Assembly (NCBI GenBank): GCA_905371275.1
Contig: CAJPLH010000033.1
Coordinates: 1-13,705 of the forward strand
Origin: Prevotellaceae bacterium
GTDB lineage: Bacteria; Bacteroidota; Bacteroidia; Bacteroidales; Bacteroidaceae
Length of the DNA: 13,705 bases
Direction of reading: 5' to 3'
Below the pieces are notes generated by a model. That model ran no database searches. It saw only the letters and a program-made list of their open reading frames with translations, and was not told where the DNA came from. The first letter of the stretch is position 1. Each line of letters begins with the position of its first letter. Shown here piece after piece: positions 1 to 6,331 of this stretch. The position numbers and the translations under genes are program-made.

Positions 1-2
1 TC

Positions 3-1721
3 ATTGGGCACTTCGGTTTGGGCTTCTATTCTTCGTTCATGGTGTCAAGTCGTGTGGACATCGTGACCAAGAGCTACCGCGAAGGTGCAGAAGCTGTGAA
101 ATGGAGTTGCGATGGTACTCCCGAATTCACACTCGAACCAGCCGAAAAGGCAGAACGAGGCACAGACATCGTGTTGCACATTGACGAGGAAAACAAGGAA
201 TTTCTCGAAGAGGGTCGCATCCAAACCCTGCTCAACAAATACTGCCGTTTCCTCCCCATCCCCGTTGCCTTTGGCAAGAAAAAGGAGTGGAAAGATGGGC
301 AACAGGTGGACACTGCTGAGGACAACATAATCAACGACACTCACCCTCTCTGGACAAAGACGCCTTCTACCTTGACTGATGAGGATTACCGCAATTTCTA
401 TCGCGATCTCTATCCCATGCAAGATGAACCTCTCTTCTGGATTCACCTCAATGTGGACTATCCTTTCAATCTCACGGGTGTTTTGTATTTCCCCAAGATT
501 AAAAACAACATCGAAATCCATCGCAATAAGATTCAACTCTATTGCAACCAAGTGTTTGTCACAGACTCTGTGGAAAACATTGTGCCCGACTTCTTGACAC
601 TCTTGCATGGGGTCATCGACAGTCCGGACATTCCGCTCAACGTGAGCCGTTCTTACCTCCAGAGCGACCGCAATGTGAAGAAGATTTCGCAATACATCAC
701 CAAGAAGGTGGCCGACCGTCTTTCTTCTCTCTTCAAGAGCGACCGCGCTCAGTTTGAAGAAAAGTGGGACGACCTCAAACTCTTCATCCACTACGGTATC
801 CTCTCTGAACCCGATTTCTACGACAAGGCGAAAAACTTCGCTCTTCTCAAAGACATTGACGGTAAGGCTTACACCTACGAGGAATATCGCGAAGCCATCA
901 AAGAGAACCAAACCGACAAAGATGAGCAATTGGTGTGTCTCTACACGAACGACCGCGAGGCGCAATTCTCTTACATCGAAGCTGCAAAGGCGAAGGGCTA
1001 CAATGTACTCTTGCTCGATGGACAACTCGATGCTCCTCTGGTGAGTCAACTCGAACAGAAGTGGGAAAAGACTCGCTTTGTGCGCGTGGATGGTGATACT
1101 CCCGAACGCCTCATCCCCAAGAAGGACGAAACGGTGAACGATGCTGACAAGGCGGCAAACGAAAACTTGACTTCGGTGTTCAATGCGGTGTTGCCACAAG
1201 TGGAGAAAGCTCAATTCCACGTAGAAACTTCGGCTATGGGTGCTTCCTCTGCCCCTGTGCTCATCACTCAGAGCGAATATATGCGCCGCATGAAGGAAAC
1301 GGCACGCTTGCAACCAGGCATGGCTTTCTATGGCGAAATGCCCGATATGTACAGTTTGGTGCTCAACACAGACCATCCGCTCGTGAAACAAGTGGGCGAG
1401 GGTGTGGTGTCGGCTACGGGCGAAAAACTTGCGCCTATCGATGCCGAACTCCGCGGTTTGCAAGCTCGTCGCACTGCGCTCGAAACTGCACAAAAGGATT
1501 TGAAACCTGAAGATGTGACTCCCGAAGAAAAGGCGGAACTCGAACAGGTGAACAACGAAATTACTGCGCAATATACACAGCGCAATGAGGCTCTTGCAGG
1601 CTATGCTCGCGAAAACCAAGTGGTGTCACAACTCATTGACCTTGCACTCTTGCAAAATGGTCTGCTCCGCGGCGAAGCGCTCAATGCGTTTGTGAAGCGT
1701 TCGGTGGATCTCATCAAGTAA
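3..1721 (+). CDS. htpG: Molecular chaperone HtpG (Hsp90), 5' end cut off by window
   Basis: Cytosolic ATP-dependent Hsp90 chaperone. The reading frame is already open at base 3 and begins with I-GHFGLGFYSSFMVS, the conserved glycine-rich lid and ATP-site segment of the Hsp90 N-terminal domain, so the true start lies left of the window. About 572 codons are present; the family in Bacteroidota usually has close to 680, so roughly 110 are missing. The rest of the N-domain is followed by the middle domain, with WIHLNVDYPFNLTG and the IPLNVSRSYLQ motif; its arginine (codon 648-650) matches the ATP-contacting arginine of Hsp90. The C-terminal dimerisation domain carries SAMGASSAPVLIT and ends LLRGEALNAFVKRSVDLIK. 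The TTG at 18-20 inside GLGFYS is not a start. Nothing looks broken. Identification is secure from motifs. Confidence 0.97.
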   Translation: MGHFGLGFYSSFMVSSRVDIVTKSYREGAEAVKWSCDGTPEFTLEPAEKAERGTDIVLHIDEENKEFLEEGRIQTLLNKYCRFLPIPVAFGKKKEWKDGQQVDTAEDNIINDTHPLWTKTPSTLTDEDYRNFYRDLYPMQDEPLFWIHLNVDYPFNLTGVLYFPKIKNNIEIHRNKIQLYCNQVFVTDSVENIVPDFLTLLHGVIDSPDIPLNVSRSYLQSDRNVKKISQYITKKVADRLSSLFKSDRAQFEEKWDDLKLFIHYGILSEPDFYDKAKNFALLKDIDGKAYTYEEYREAIKENQTDKDEQLVCLYTNDREAQFSYIEAAKAKGYNVLLLDGQLDAPLVSQLEQKWEKTRFVRVDGDTPERLIPKKDETVNDADKAANENLTSVFNAVLPQVEKAQFHVETSAMGASSAPVLITQSEYMRRMKETARLQPGMAFYGEMPDMYSLVLNTDHPLVKQVGEGVVSATGEKLAPIDAELRGLQARRTALETAQKDLKPEDVTPEEKAELEQVNNEITAQYTQRNEALAGYARENQVVSQLIDLALLQNGLLRGEALNAFVKRSVDLIK

Positions 1722-1750
1722 ATTAGTTCTTCATAATATGCAGATTGGGT

Positions 1751-1780
1751 AGTGGAGAGGGTTACGGCCTTTGCTCCACT
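1751..1780 (+). terminator. Possible terminator hairpin after htpG
   Basis: AGTGGAG (1751-1757) pairs with CTCCACT (1774-1780). An inner AGG/CCT (1758-1760 with 1768-1770) can extend the stem past a 3-nt bulge, around a loop GTTACGG. The following bases 1781-1811 are rich in T but have no clean T-run, so this is a moderate candidate for ending htpG transcription. It also argues that translation of the next gene begins downstream of it, at ATG 1814. Confidence 0.45.
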
Positions 1781-1813
1781 GCCTTCTTTGCTTTTTCATA
1801 TTTTCTGAGCATT

Positions 1814-2728
1814 ATGGTTTTACTCAGTGTTTTCAGCCTACTCTTTTCGTTGTGGACGTGCCTGCCGTGGACGCAAGACACGAAGACGTTGCAAGAAAAC
1901 AGCACACCTTCTGTCCGTGTGCTGGACTCATCGGATCGTTTGCCACAAGGGGTGGTGTGTGCTGCTGCAGATGCAGCGGAGGTGCAACGTCTTCTTGCTG
2001 ATAAGTCGCTCAAGACTCCGCTAGATTTTGCACGCAAGTTTCTTGGTCGCCCCTACGTGGCGGCCACTTTGGAGGTGTCTGACCCTGAACAGGTGGTGGT
2101 GAATCTCCAAGGTTTGGATTGTGCTACTTTGGTGGAGACGAGTCAAGCACTGGCGATGACGCGTCGCGAAGGGAAAACGGACGTGGCGAGTTACACGCGA
2201 AATTTGGAGAAAATCCGTTATTTCAATGGAAAAAATAGGGGTTACACCTCGCGTTTGCACTATCTGTCTTTTTGGATGGCTGATTTGACAAAACGCAAAG
2301 TGGCAAAAGAAGTGTTGCTGCCTCAATCGCTCACTCAACCGTTGGAGATTCACCTCAACTATATGAGTACGCACGCTGACGCTTACCCTTTTCTCAAAAA
2401 TCATCCTGAACGTGTGCGCGAAATTGCTCAATTAGAGCGCAAATATTCGGGAAAAGTGGGTCGCTTTCTTCCGAAATCGAATGCAGGACTTTCGCGCCAA
2501 CAGTTGGGGGCTATTCACGATGGCGATATCATCACGGTGGTGACGCAAAAAGCGGGATTGGACTATTCTCACCAAGGTATTGCTTTTTGGGGAAATGATG
2601 GAAAACTCCATATGCTCCACGCTTCGAGTGAGCGCAAACGTGTGATTGCTGACGAGCGCACTTTGGAGGATTATCTAAAAAGGATTTCGCACGCTAAAGG
2701 CATCCGCGTGTTTAGAATCCGTAACTAG
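1814..2728 (+). CDS. Secreted DUF1460 (NlpC/P60-like) N-acetylmuramoyl-L-alanine amidase family protein
   Basis: Predicted peptidoglycan or muropeptide amidase acting outside the cytoplasm. The DUF1460 family has an NlpC/P60-type cysteine-peptidase fold and is reported to cleave the MurNAc-L-Ala bond. From ATG 1814 the protein has 304 residues: a hydrophobic leader (residues 1 to about 18), then the catalytic region. The likely catalytic Cys103 lies in QGLDCATLVE, the general-base candidate His253 in DYSHQGIAFW, and a second conserved His269 in MLHASSERKRV. KFLGRPYVAATLE and LHYLSFWMAD are also typical of the family. The frame stays open upstream to a TTG at 1745, but that would translate the hairpin at 1751-1780, so ATG 1814 is preferred. 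The leader has no basic residue at its N-terminus, and LWTC is a poor lipobox, so export type is uncertain. No TAnnTTTG promoter was found between htpG and this gene. The stop TAG is itself the first unit of the CTAG array that follows. Confidence 0.85.
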   Translation: MVLLSVFSLLFSLWTCLPWTQDTKTLQENSTPSVRVLDSSDRLPQGVVCAAADAAEVQRLLADKSLKTPLDFARKFLGRPYVAATLEVSDPEQVVVNLQGLDCATLVETSQALAMTRREGKTDVASYTRNLEKIRYFNGKNRGYTSRLHYLSFWMADLTKRKVAKEVLLPQSLTQPLEIHLNYMSTHADAYPFLKNHPERVREIAQLERKYSGKVGRFLPKSNAGLSRQQLGAIHDGDIITVVTQKAGLDYSHQGIAFWGNDGKLHMLHASSERKRVIADERTLEDYLKRISHAKGIRVFRIRN

Positions 2729-2799
2729 TGATTCTAGAAAATCTAGAAGTTCTAGAGGTCTAGCTTTTCTAGTGGTTCTAGGGTCTAATCATCGTCTAG
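2725..2799. repeat. CTAG array with 9-bp period
   Basis: Eight CTAG tetranucleotides lie in 75 bp, starting at 2725, 2734, 2743, 2752, 2760, 2769, 2778 and 2796, with a degenerate CTAA at 2785. The steps are 9, 9, 9, 8, 9, 9, 7 and 11 bp. The spacers are mostly 5 bp and end in T (tgatt, aaaat, aagtt, aggt, ctttt, tggtt), giving a unit near CTAGnnntt. CTAG is usually a rare tetranucleotide in bacteria, so the density is striking. Because 9 is a multiple of 3, the stop TAG of the upstream gene is followed in frame by TAG at 2735, 2744 and 2753; since CTAG is its own reverse complement, stops recur on the other strand too. Function unknown. Confidence 0.85.
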
Positions 2800-2809
2800 C
2801 AATGCCCGA

Positions 2810-2850
2810 GCCACGCTTGTCGTGGCGAGCAGAAAGGGGGCTGTGCCCCT
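2810..2850. other. Two adjacent hairpins in the mnmE leader spacer
   Basis: GCCACG (2810-2815) and CGTGGC (2821-2826) form a perfect 6-bp stem with a 5-base loop CTTGT. Eight bases further on, AGGGG (2835-2839) pairs with CCCCT (2846-2850) around GCTGTG. No T-run follows either stem, so neither is a standard intrinsic terminator. They sit exactly between the CTAG array and the TCTAA array, which suggests the four parts form one composite intergenic element. Confidence 0.6.
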
Positions 2851-2877
2851 CTAACGTCTAATCTCTAACGTCTAAAG
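2850..2877. repeat. TCTAA tandem array with 7-bp period, running up to the mnmE start
   Basis: Four 7-bp units TCTAACG, TCTAATC, TCTAACG, TCTAAAG stand head to tail. Seen at double length this is the 14-mer CTCTAACGTCTAAT (2849-2862) followed by CTCTAACGTCTAAA (2863-2876). TCTA then recurs at 2878 and just inside the gene, at 2887 and 2893. The array ends 6 bp before the mnmE ATG, in the place where a ribosome-binding site would lie, and no Shine-Dalgarno sequence is visible. Confidence 0.8.
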
Positions 2878-2883
2878 TCTATA

Positions 2884-4317
2884 ATGTCTACTTCTACCAT
2901 CTGTGCTGTTTCCACTGCTTCGGGCGGTGCAATTGGAGTGGTTCGTGTGTCAGGATCACAAGCCATTTCCATCACCGAGCACATATTTCGAGCCGTCAAT
3001 GGCAAACCACTGAGCGAACGCAAAGCAAGTTCGCTCACCTTTGGACACATCGTCGATGAAAACAACAATGTCGTCGACGAAGTGTTGGTGAGTCTTTTTC
3101 GCGCTCCCCATTCCTACACAGGAGAAGAGGCCACGGAGATTTCGTGTCACGGTTCTTCCTACATCCTCCAGCGCGTGGTGCAGTTGCTCCTTGCCGCAGG
3201 TTGTGAAGCCGCTGCTCCTGGCGAATTTACGCAACGCGCTTTTCTCAACGGCAAGATGGACTTGTCGCAGGCTGAAGCCGTGGCAGATGTCATTGCTTCC
3301 ACTACTGCAGCGAGTCACCAAGTTGCTATGAGCCAAATGCGCGGTGATTTCAGTAAACAACTCGGGGTGTTGCGCGAACAATTGGTACATCTCACCTCGT
3401 TGCTCGAACTCGAATTGGACTTTTCCGACCATGAGGATTTGGAATTTGCCGACCGGTCAGCACTCGACGCCATTGCTGCACAGATTGAAAGCGTGACACA
3501 ACGTCTTGCAGACTCTTTTGCCACTGGAAATGTGTTGAAAAATGGTCTTCCAGTAGCGATTGTGGGCAGTACGAATTCGGGAAAATCTACGCTTCTCAAC
3601 GCATTACTCCACGACGATCGCGCCATTGTGAGCGATGTGCACGGCACAACACGCGATGTCATCGAAGACACTTTCACGCTCGGTGGCACGCTCTTCCGAT
3701 TTATCGATACAGCTGGACTGCGCTCCACAGAGGATGTAGTGGAACAAATGGGTATTGCACGCAGTCGTCAGAAACTGGAGGAGGCTAAAATTGTGCTTTT
3801 CGTGGTAGATGCCACACAAGTGGCTTCGCAGATGGAGGCACTCGGCACGGAGATTCTCGAAGCGATGAACGGACGTCCGTTGGTGGTGCTTTTCAATAAA
3901 GCTGATTTGCTGGAGGAAAAGGCGATGAATGATTTACTCACTCAACCGCTGGTGCATTGGATTTCGGGCGCTTCTCTCTCTTCTCAACAAGAGCCGCCGA
4001 TTGTCAAATTGTCTATCAGCGCAAAAGAGGGACTGGGTCTTGACACTCTCACCGACACGCTTGTTGGTTTGGCGCAAGAAAACACGACTTCTGCAGGCGA
4101 CATCATTGTGACCAACGCGCGTCACTATGCTGCGCTCACGGCTGCGCTTGCCGACATCCGCCGCGTGCGCCAGGGTCTTTCCACTCACCTTTCAGGCGAT
4201 TTTGTGGCGCAAGATTTGCGCGAATGCCTTTTCCACCTTGCCGAAATCACAGGCGGTGCAGTGACCACCGACGAAGTGTTAGGCACGATTTTCAAAAACT
4301 TCTGCGTGGGAAAGTGA
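2884..4317 (+). CDS. mnmE: tRNA uridine-5-carboxymethylaminomethyl modification GTPase MnmE
   Basis: Potassium-activated GTPase that works with MnmG to make (carboxymethyl)aminomethyl-uridine at the wobble position (U34) of certain tRNAs, in the cytoplasm. The 477-residue protein is full length for the family. The N-terminal folate-binding domain includes PGEFTQRAFLNGKMDL (112-127). The G domain, inserted in a helical domain, has G1 GSTNSGKS (228-235), G2 GTTRD (254-258), G3 DTAG (275-278) and G4 NKAD (338-341). The C-terminus ends FCVGK; Cys474 is the conserved cysteine of the family's C-[IV]-GK tail. Start ATG 2884 is the only one that gives the usual N-terminus (STICAVSTASGGAIGVVRVSG). It is preceded by short tandem repeats instead of a visible ribosome-binding site or promoter. 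Transcription ends at the hairpin 4346-4373. Confidence 0.97.
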   Translation: MSTSTICAVSTASGGAIGVVRVSGSQAISITEHIFRAVNGKPLSERKASSLTFGHIVDENNNVVDEVLVSLFRAPHSYTGEEATEISCHGSSYILQRVVQLLLAAGCEAAAPGEFTQRAFLNGKMDLSQAEAVADVIASTTAASHQVAMSQMRGDFSKQLGVLREQLVHLTSLLELELDFSDHEDLEFADRSALDAIAAQIESVTQRLADSFATGNVLKNGLPVAIVGSTNSGKSTLLNALLHDDRAIVSDVHGTTRDVIEDTFTLGGTLFRFIDTAGLRSTEDVVEQMGIARSRQKLEEAKIVLFVVDATQVASQMEALGTEILEAMNGRPLVVLFNKADLLEEKAMNDLLTQPLVHWISGASLSSQQEPPIVKLSISAKEGLGLDTLTDTLVGLAQENTTSAGDIIVTNARHYAALTAALADIRRVRQGLSTHLSGDFVAQDLRECLFHLAEITGGAVTTDEVLGTIFKNFCVGK

Positions 4318-4345
4318 TTTTTTAGACATTGTTCATATAGTCAAT

Positions 4346-4373
4346 AAAAAAGGGGCATGAAAGCCCCTTTTTT
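4346..4373. terminator. Bidirectional intrinsic terminator between mnmE and the polyprenyl synthase gene
   Basis: AAAAAAGGGGC (4346-4356) is an exact inverted copy of GCCCCTTTTTT (4363-4373), with loop ATGAAA. Read on either strand it gives a GC-rich stem followed by six or more U. It lies 28 bp after the mnmE stop and about 100 bp after the stop of the convergent leftward gene, so it can end both transcripts. Confidence 0.92.
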
Positions 4374-4385
4374 CGTTTCTTCAAC

Positions 4386-4433
4386 CCATCATATAATACG
4401 CAATCACTGGACTGAAACATTCTTATATGATGG
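4386..4433. repeat. Perfect 11-bp inverted repeat with 26-bp spacer
   Basis: CCATCATATAA (4386-4396) is exactly inverted as TTATATGATGG (4423-4433). It lies between the bidirectional terminator and the 3' end of the leftward polyprenyl synthase gene, so it would be in the 3' untranslated part of that transcript. It is AT-rich with no T-run, and no flanking target duplication is visible. Confidence 0.6.
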
Positions 4434-4474
4434 ATTAAGCAATAATCTTCTGGTGGAGAAATAGAAAATGGGAA

Positions 4475-5449
4475 CTACTTGTTCCGATGCAAGAGGGGGA
4501 GGACGTAGTCGCGCAAGGGAGTGGAGTCTACAGACAAACGAGAGAGTTCGTTTTCAGCTTCTTCAAAGTAGGAGACGATGCGTTGCTGACAGCGGTCTGC
4601 CACATTGTAGCGCGTGTAGACGGCCATGATGTCATTGATTTTTTCGGATTCTGAAGCATACAATCCCGAAGTGTCTCCTACGGGAGTGGAAAGTTTTTGC
4701 AAGAAAGTCTGCGCTTCGTCTGCTGTCATCTGTGCAGTGGCAGCGTGGACGAGGAAGGTCTTTTTGCCACAAAGGATGTCGCCTCCGATTTTCTTGCCAA
4801 AGACCTCGAAATCGCCGAATGCATCGAGATAGTCATCTTGAAGTTGAAAACCTAATCCCACTTTTTCAGCAAAGGAATAGAGTACATCGCAATCATCGGC
4901 AGGAGCATCGGCTAGAAGTGCCCCCATCTTGGTGGCACATCCCAACAGGACGGAAGTTTTGAGACGAATCATCTCAATATATTCGGCTTCGGTGACGCGT
5001 GTGTCTTGTTCAAAATCAACATCATATTGCTGACCTTCGCAAATCTCAAGTGCACTATTCGTGAATAAGCTCAAAGCTTCGTGCCAACGACCGATGCCAG
5101 TGGAAGAGATGAGTTTGTGAGCGAGCAAAAGCATGGCATCTCCAGAGAGAATGGCAGTGTTGTCGTCCCATTTCTTGTGCACTGTTTCACGACCTCTGCG
5201 CATATCGGCACGATCCATCACATCGTCGTGCACTAGAGTGTGGTTGTGATACATCTCGATTCCTACTGCTGCTGAAAGCGCACGAACATAGTCTTCTCGA
5301 TAGAGACTATAGGTGGTGAGTAGCAACATGGGACGCAGACGCTTTCCCCCTCCTGCAAGGATATATCGGATGGGTTCGTACAAACCTTGAGGACGTGCGG
5401 GATAATCTAAAGCTTCGATGGCCGCTTCTATGTGTTTGAGCATTGGCAT
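4475..5449 (-). CDS. Polyprenyl (farnesyl/geranylgeranyl-type) diphosphate synthase
   Basis: Trans-isoprenyl diphosphate synthase, which condenses isopentenyl diphosphate with an allylic diphosphate to make precursors for quinones and undecaprenyl carrier lipid. From ATG 5449 it has 324 residues. Visible motifs are GGGKRLRP near residue 33-40 (substrate binding), the first Asp-rich motif DDVMD (75-79) within LVHDDVMDRADMRRGRETVHKKW, the second Asp-rich motif DDYLD (205-209), and GKKTFL after it. The first motif is the short DDxxD form, without the two-residue insertion of IspA-type bacterial FPP synthases, so product chain length cannot be stated and no gene symbol is given. The frame extends to a TTG at 5488; ATG 5449 (or 5443) fits the family's N-terminal length and the candidate promoter at 5486-5493. 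It is the last gene of the leftward block, 105 bp after tatD. Confidence 0.92.
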   Translation of the reverse strand: MPMLKHIEAAIEALDYPARPQGLYEPIRYILAGGGKRLRPMLLLTTYSLYREDYVRALSAAVGIEMYHNHTLVHDDVMDRADMRRGRETVHKKWDDNTAILSGDAMLLLAHKLISSTGIGRWHEALSLFTNSALEICEGQQYDVDFEQDTRVTEAEYIEMIRLKTSVLLGCATKMGALLADAPADDCDVLYSFAEKVGLGFQLQDDYLDAFGDFEVFGKKIGGDILCGKKTFLVHAATAQMTADEAQTFLQKLSTPVGDTSGLYASESEKINDIMAVYTRYNVADRCQQRIVSYFEEAENELSRLSVDSTPLRDYVLPLLHRNK

Positions 5450-5485
5450 GGTGGTGAGGTTTTGGCAACTCACGCTTGTGATGGT

Positions 5486-5493
5486 CAAACATA
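5486..5493 (-). promoter_or_regulatory. Candidate Bacteroidota -7 box for the polyprenyl synthase gene
   Basis: On the minus strand the bases read TATGTTTG, a match to the Bacteroidota -7 consensus TAnnTTTG, 36 bp before ATG 5449. That distance resembles the two better promoters at 10444 and 10506. A TTTG that could be the -33 box lies 27 bp upstream (5521-5524), longer than the usual spacing of about 19-21, so support is partial. Confidence 0.35.
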
Positions 5494-5554
5494 GTTATAT
5501 TTTGTGCTGGGATTGCACGCCAAAAGAAAACTATGCGATGCGTGAGTGATGATA

Positions 5555-6331
5555 TTATAATTTGAACAATCGTCTTGCGTTTTCGCAAGTGATGCGCGAC
5601 ACTTCCTCGGGTGATACTCCATAAGTTTCGGCTACTTTGTGGAGGATGAGTGGGATATGCGCGGGTTCATTGCGCTTGCCCCGATAAGGTGTGGGTGCAA
5701 GATAGGGGGCATCTGTTTCGAGGACGATGCGCGAAAGGGGTATTGTGGTTTCTAGCACAGCGGGAAGCATGCTTTTTTTGAAAGTCACTACTCCACCAAT
5801 GCCGAGATAGAAGCGTTCGAAAGCAAGTAGTTCTTCCGCTTCCTTCGCACTTCCACCAAAACAATGGAAGATGCCACCTGGAAGTTCGTCTTTGAGAGGT
5901 GACAAGACCTCGAGCAGCTCTGCATGAGCCGATCGCGTGTGGATGACGAGCGGCAGTTGAAAGCGAATGCTCCATTCTGCTTGTCGGCGCAACACCTCCA
6001 TTTGTTCTTCTCTTCGCGAAGCATCCCAATATAAATCGACTCCAACTTCTCCAATGGCGATGAAAGGATTGTCTTTCACCGTCAGCATGCGTTCCATTTG
6101 GTCGAGCAAGGGAGTGGGATTGGGAGGGAGTTCCGTGGGATGTAATCCCATCATGGGACAACAAAGTTCGGGCCACTCATCACAGACGGCTAACATAGGT
6201 CCAACGGTGTTGGCGTCAATGTTGGGAAGGAGTATTTTTTCTGCTCCAGCTTCGAGCGCACGCGCAACTACTTCTGCGCGATCTTCGTCGAACTCTTCGG
6301 CATAGAGGTGACAATGGGTGTCGATAAACAT
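5555..6331 (-). CDS. tatD: TatD family metal-dependent hydrolase (DNase)
   Basis: Cytoplasmic metal-dependent hydrolase with a TIM-barrel fold; TatD relatives act as 3'-5' exonucleases or DNases in DNA repair and degradation. The 258-residue length is normal. The metal ligands of the family are all visible: His6 and His8 in the N-terminal DTHCH, Glu95 in GEVGVDLYWD, His131 in VIHTRSAH, His156 in IFHCFGGS and Asp207 in LETDAPYLAP. The protein ends in the usual CENARRLFKL. The ATG (6331-6329) overlaps the TAA stop of the peptidase gene by one base (TAATG), so it is very likely co-transcribed and translated by re-initiation. The substrate cannot be told from sequence. Confidence 0.94.
   Translation of the reverse strand: MFIDTHCHLYAEEFDEDRAEVVARALEAGAEKILLPNIDANTVGPMLAVCDEWPELCCPMMGLHPTELPPNPTPLLDQMERMLTVKDNPFIAIGEVGVDLYWDASRREEQMEVLRRQAEWSIRFQLPLVIHTRSAHAELLEVLSPLKDELPGGIFHCFGGSAKEAEELLAFERFYLGIGGVVTFKKSMLPAVLETTIPLSRIVLETDAPYLAPTPYRGKRNEPAHIPLILHKVAETYGVSPEEVSRITCENARRLFKL

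Noticed and set aside
45..1619. 524-codon open frame antisense to htpG
   Set aside because: The sense strand is unmistakably HtpG. The antisense frame is open because of codon bias in a highly expressed gene; its translation is rich in His, Val and Phe with no known domain and no signal of its own.
2725..2880. CRISPR array or riboswitch
   Set aside because: The units are only 7-9 bp with no 25-40 bp repeats or unique spacers, and the hairpins match no riboswitch core that I recognise.
2956..3432. 158-codon minus-strand frame inside mnmE
   Set aside because: It is a shadow of mnmE, which has a complete and conserved sense translation.
4346..4433. Insertion sequence or MITE made of the terminator and the nearby inverted repeat
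   Set aside because: The two inverted repeats are unrelated in sequence, no target-site duplication is visible, and there is no transposase frame.
5307..5588. 93-codon minus-strand frame bridging tatD and the polyprenyl synthase gene
   Set aside because: It overlaps the 3' end of tatD and the 5' end of the synthase gene in another frame. Its low-complexity translation shows no family features, although the ATG at 5492 looked tempting as a start.
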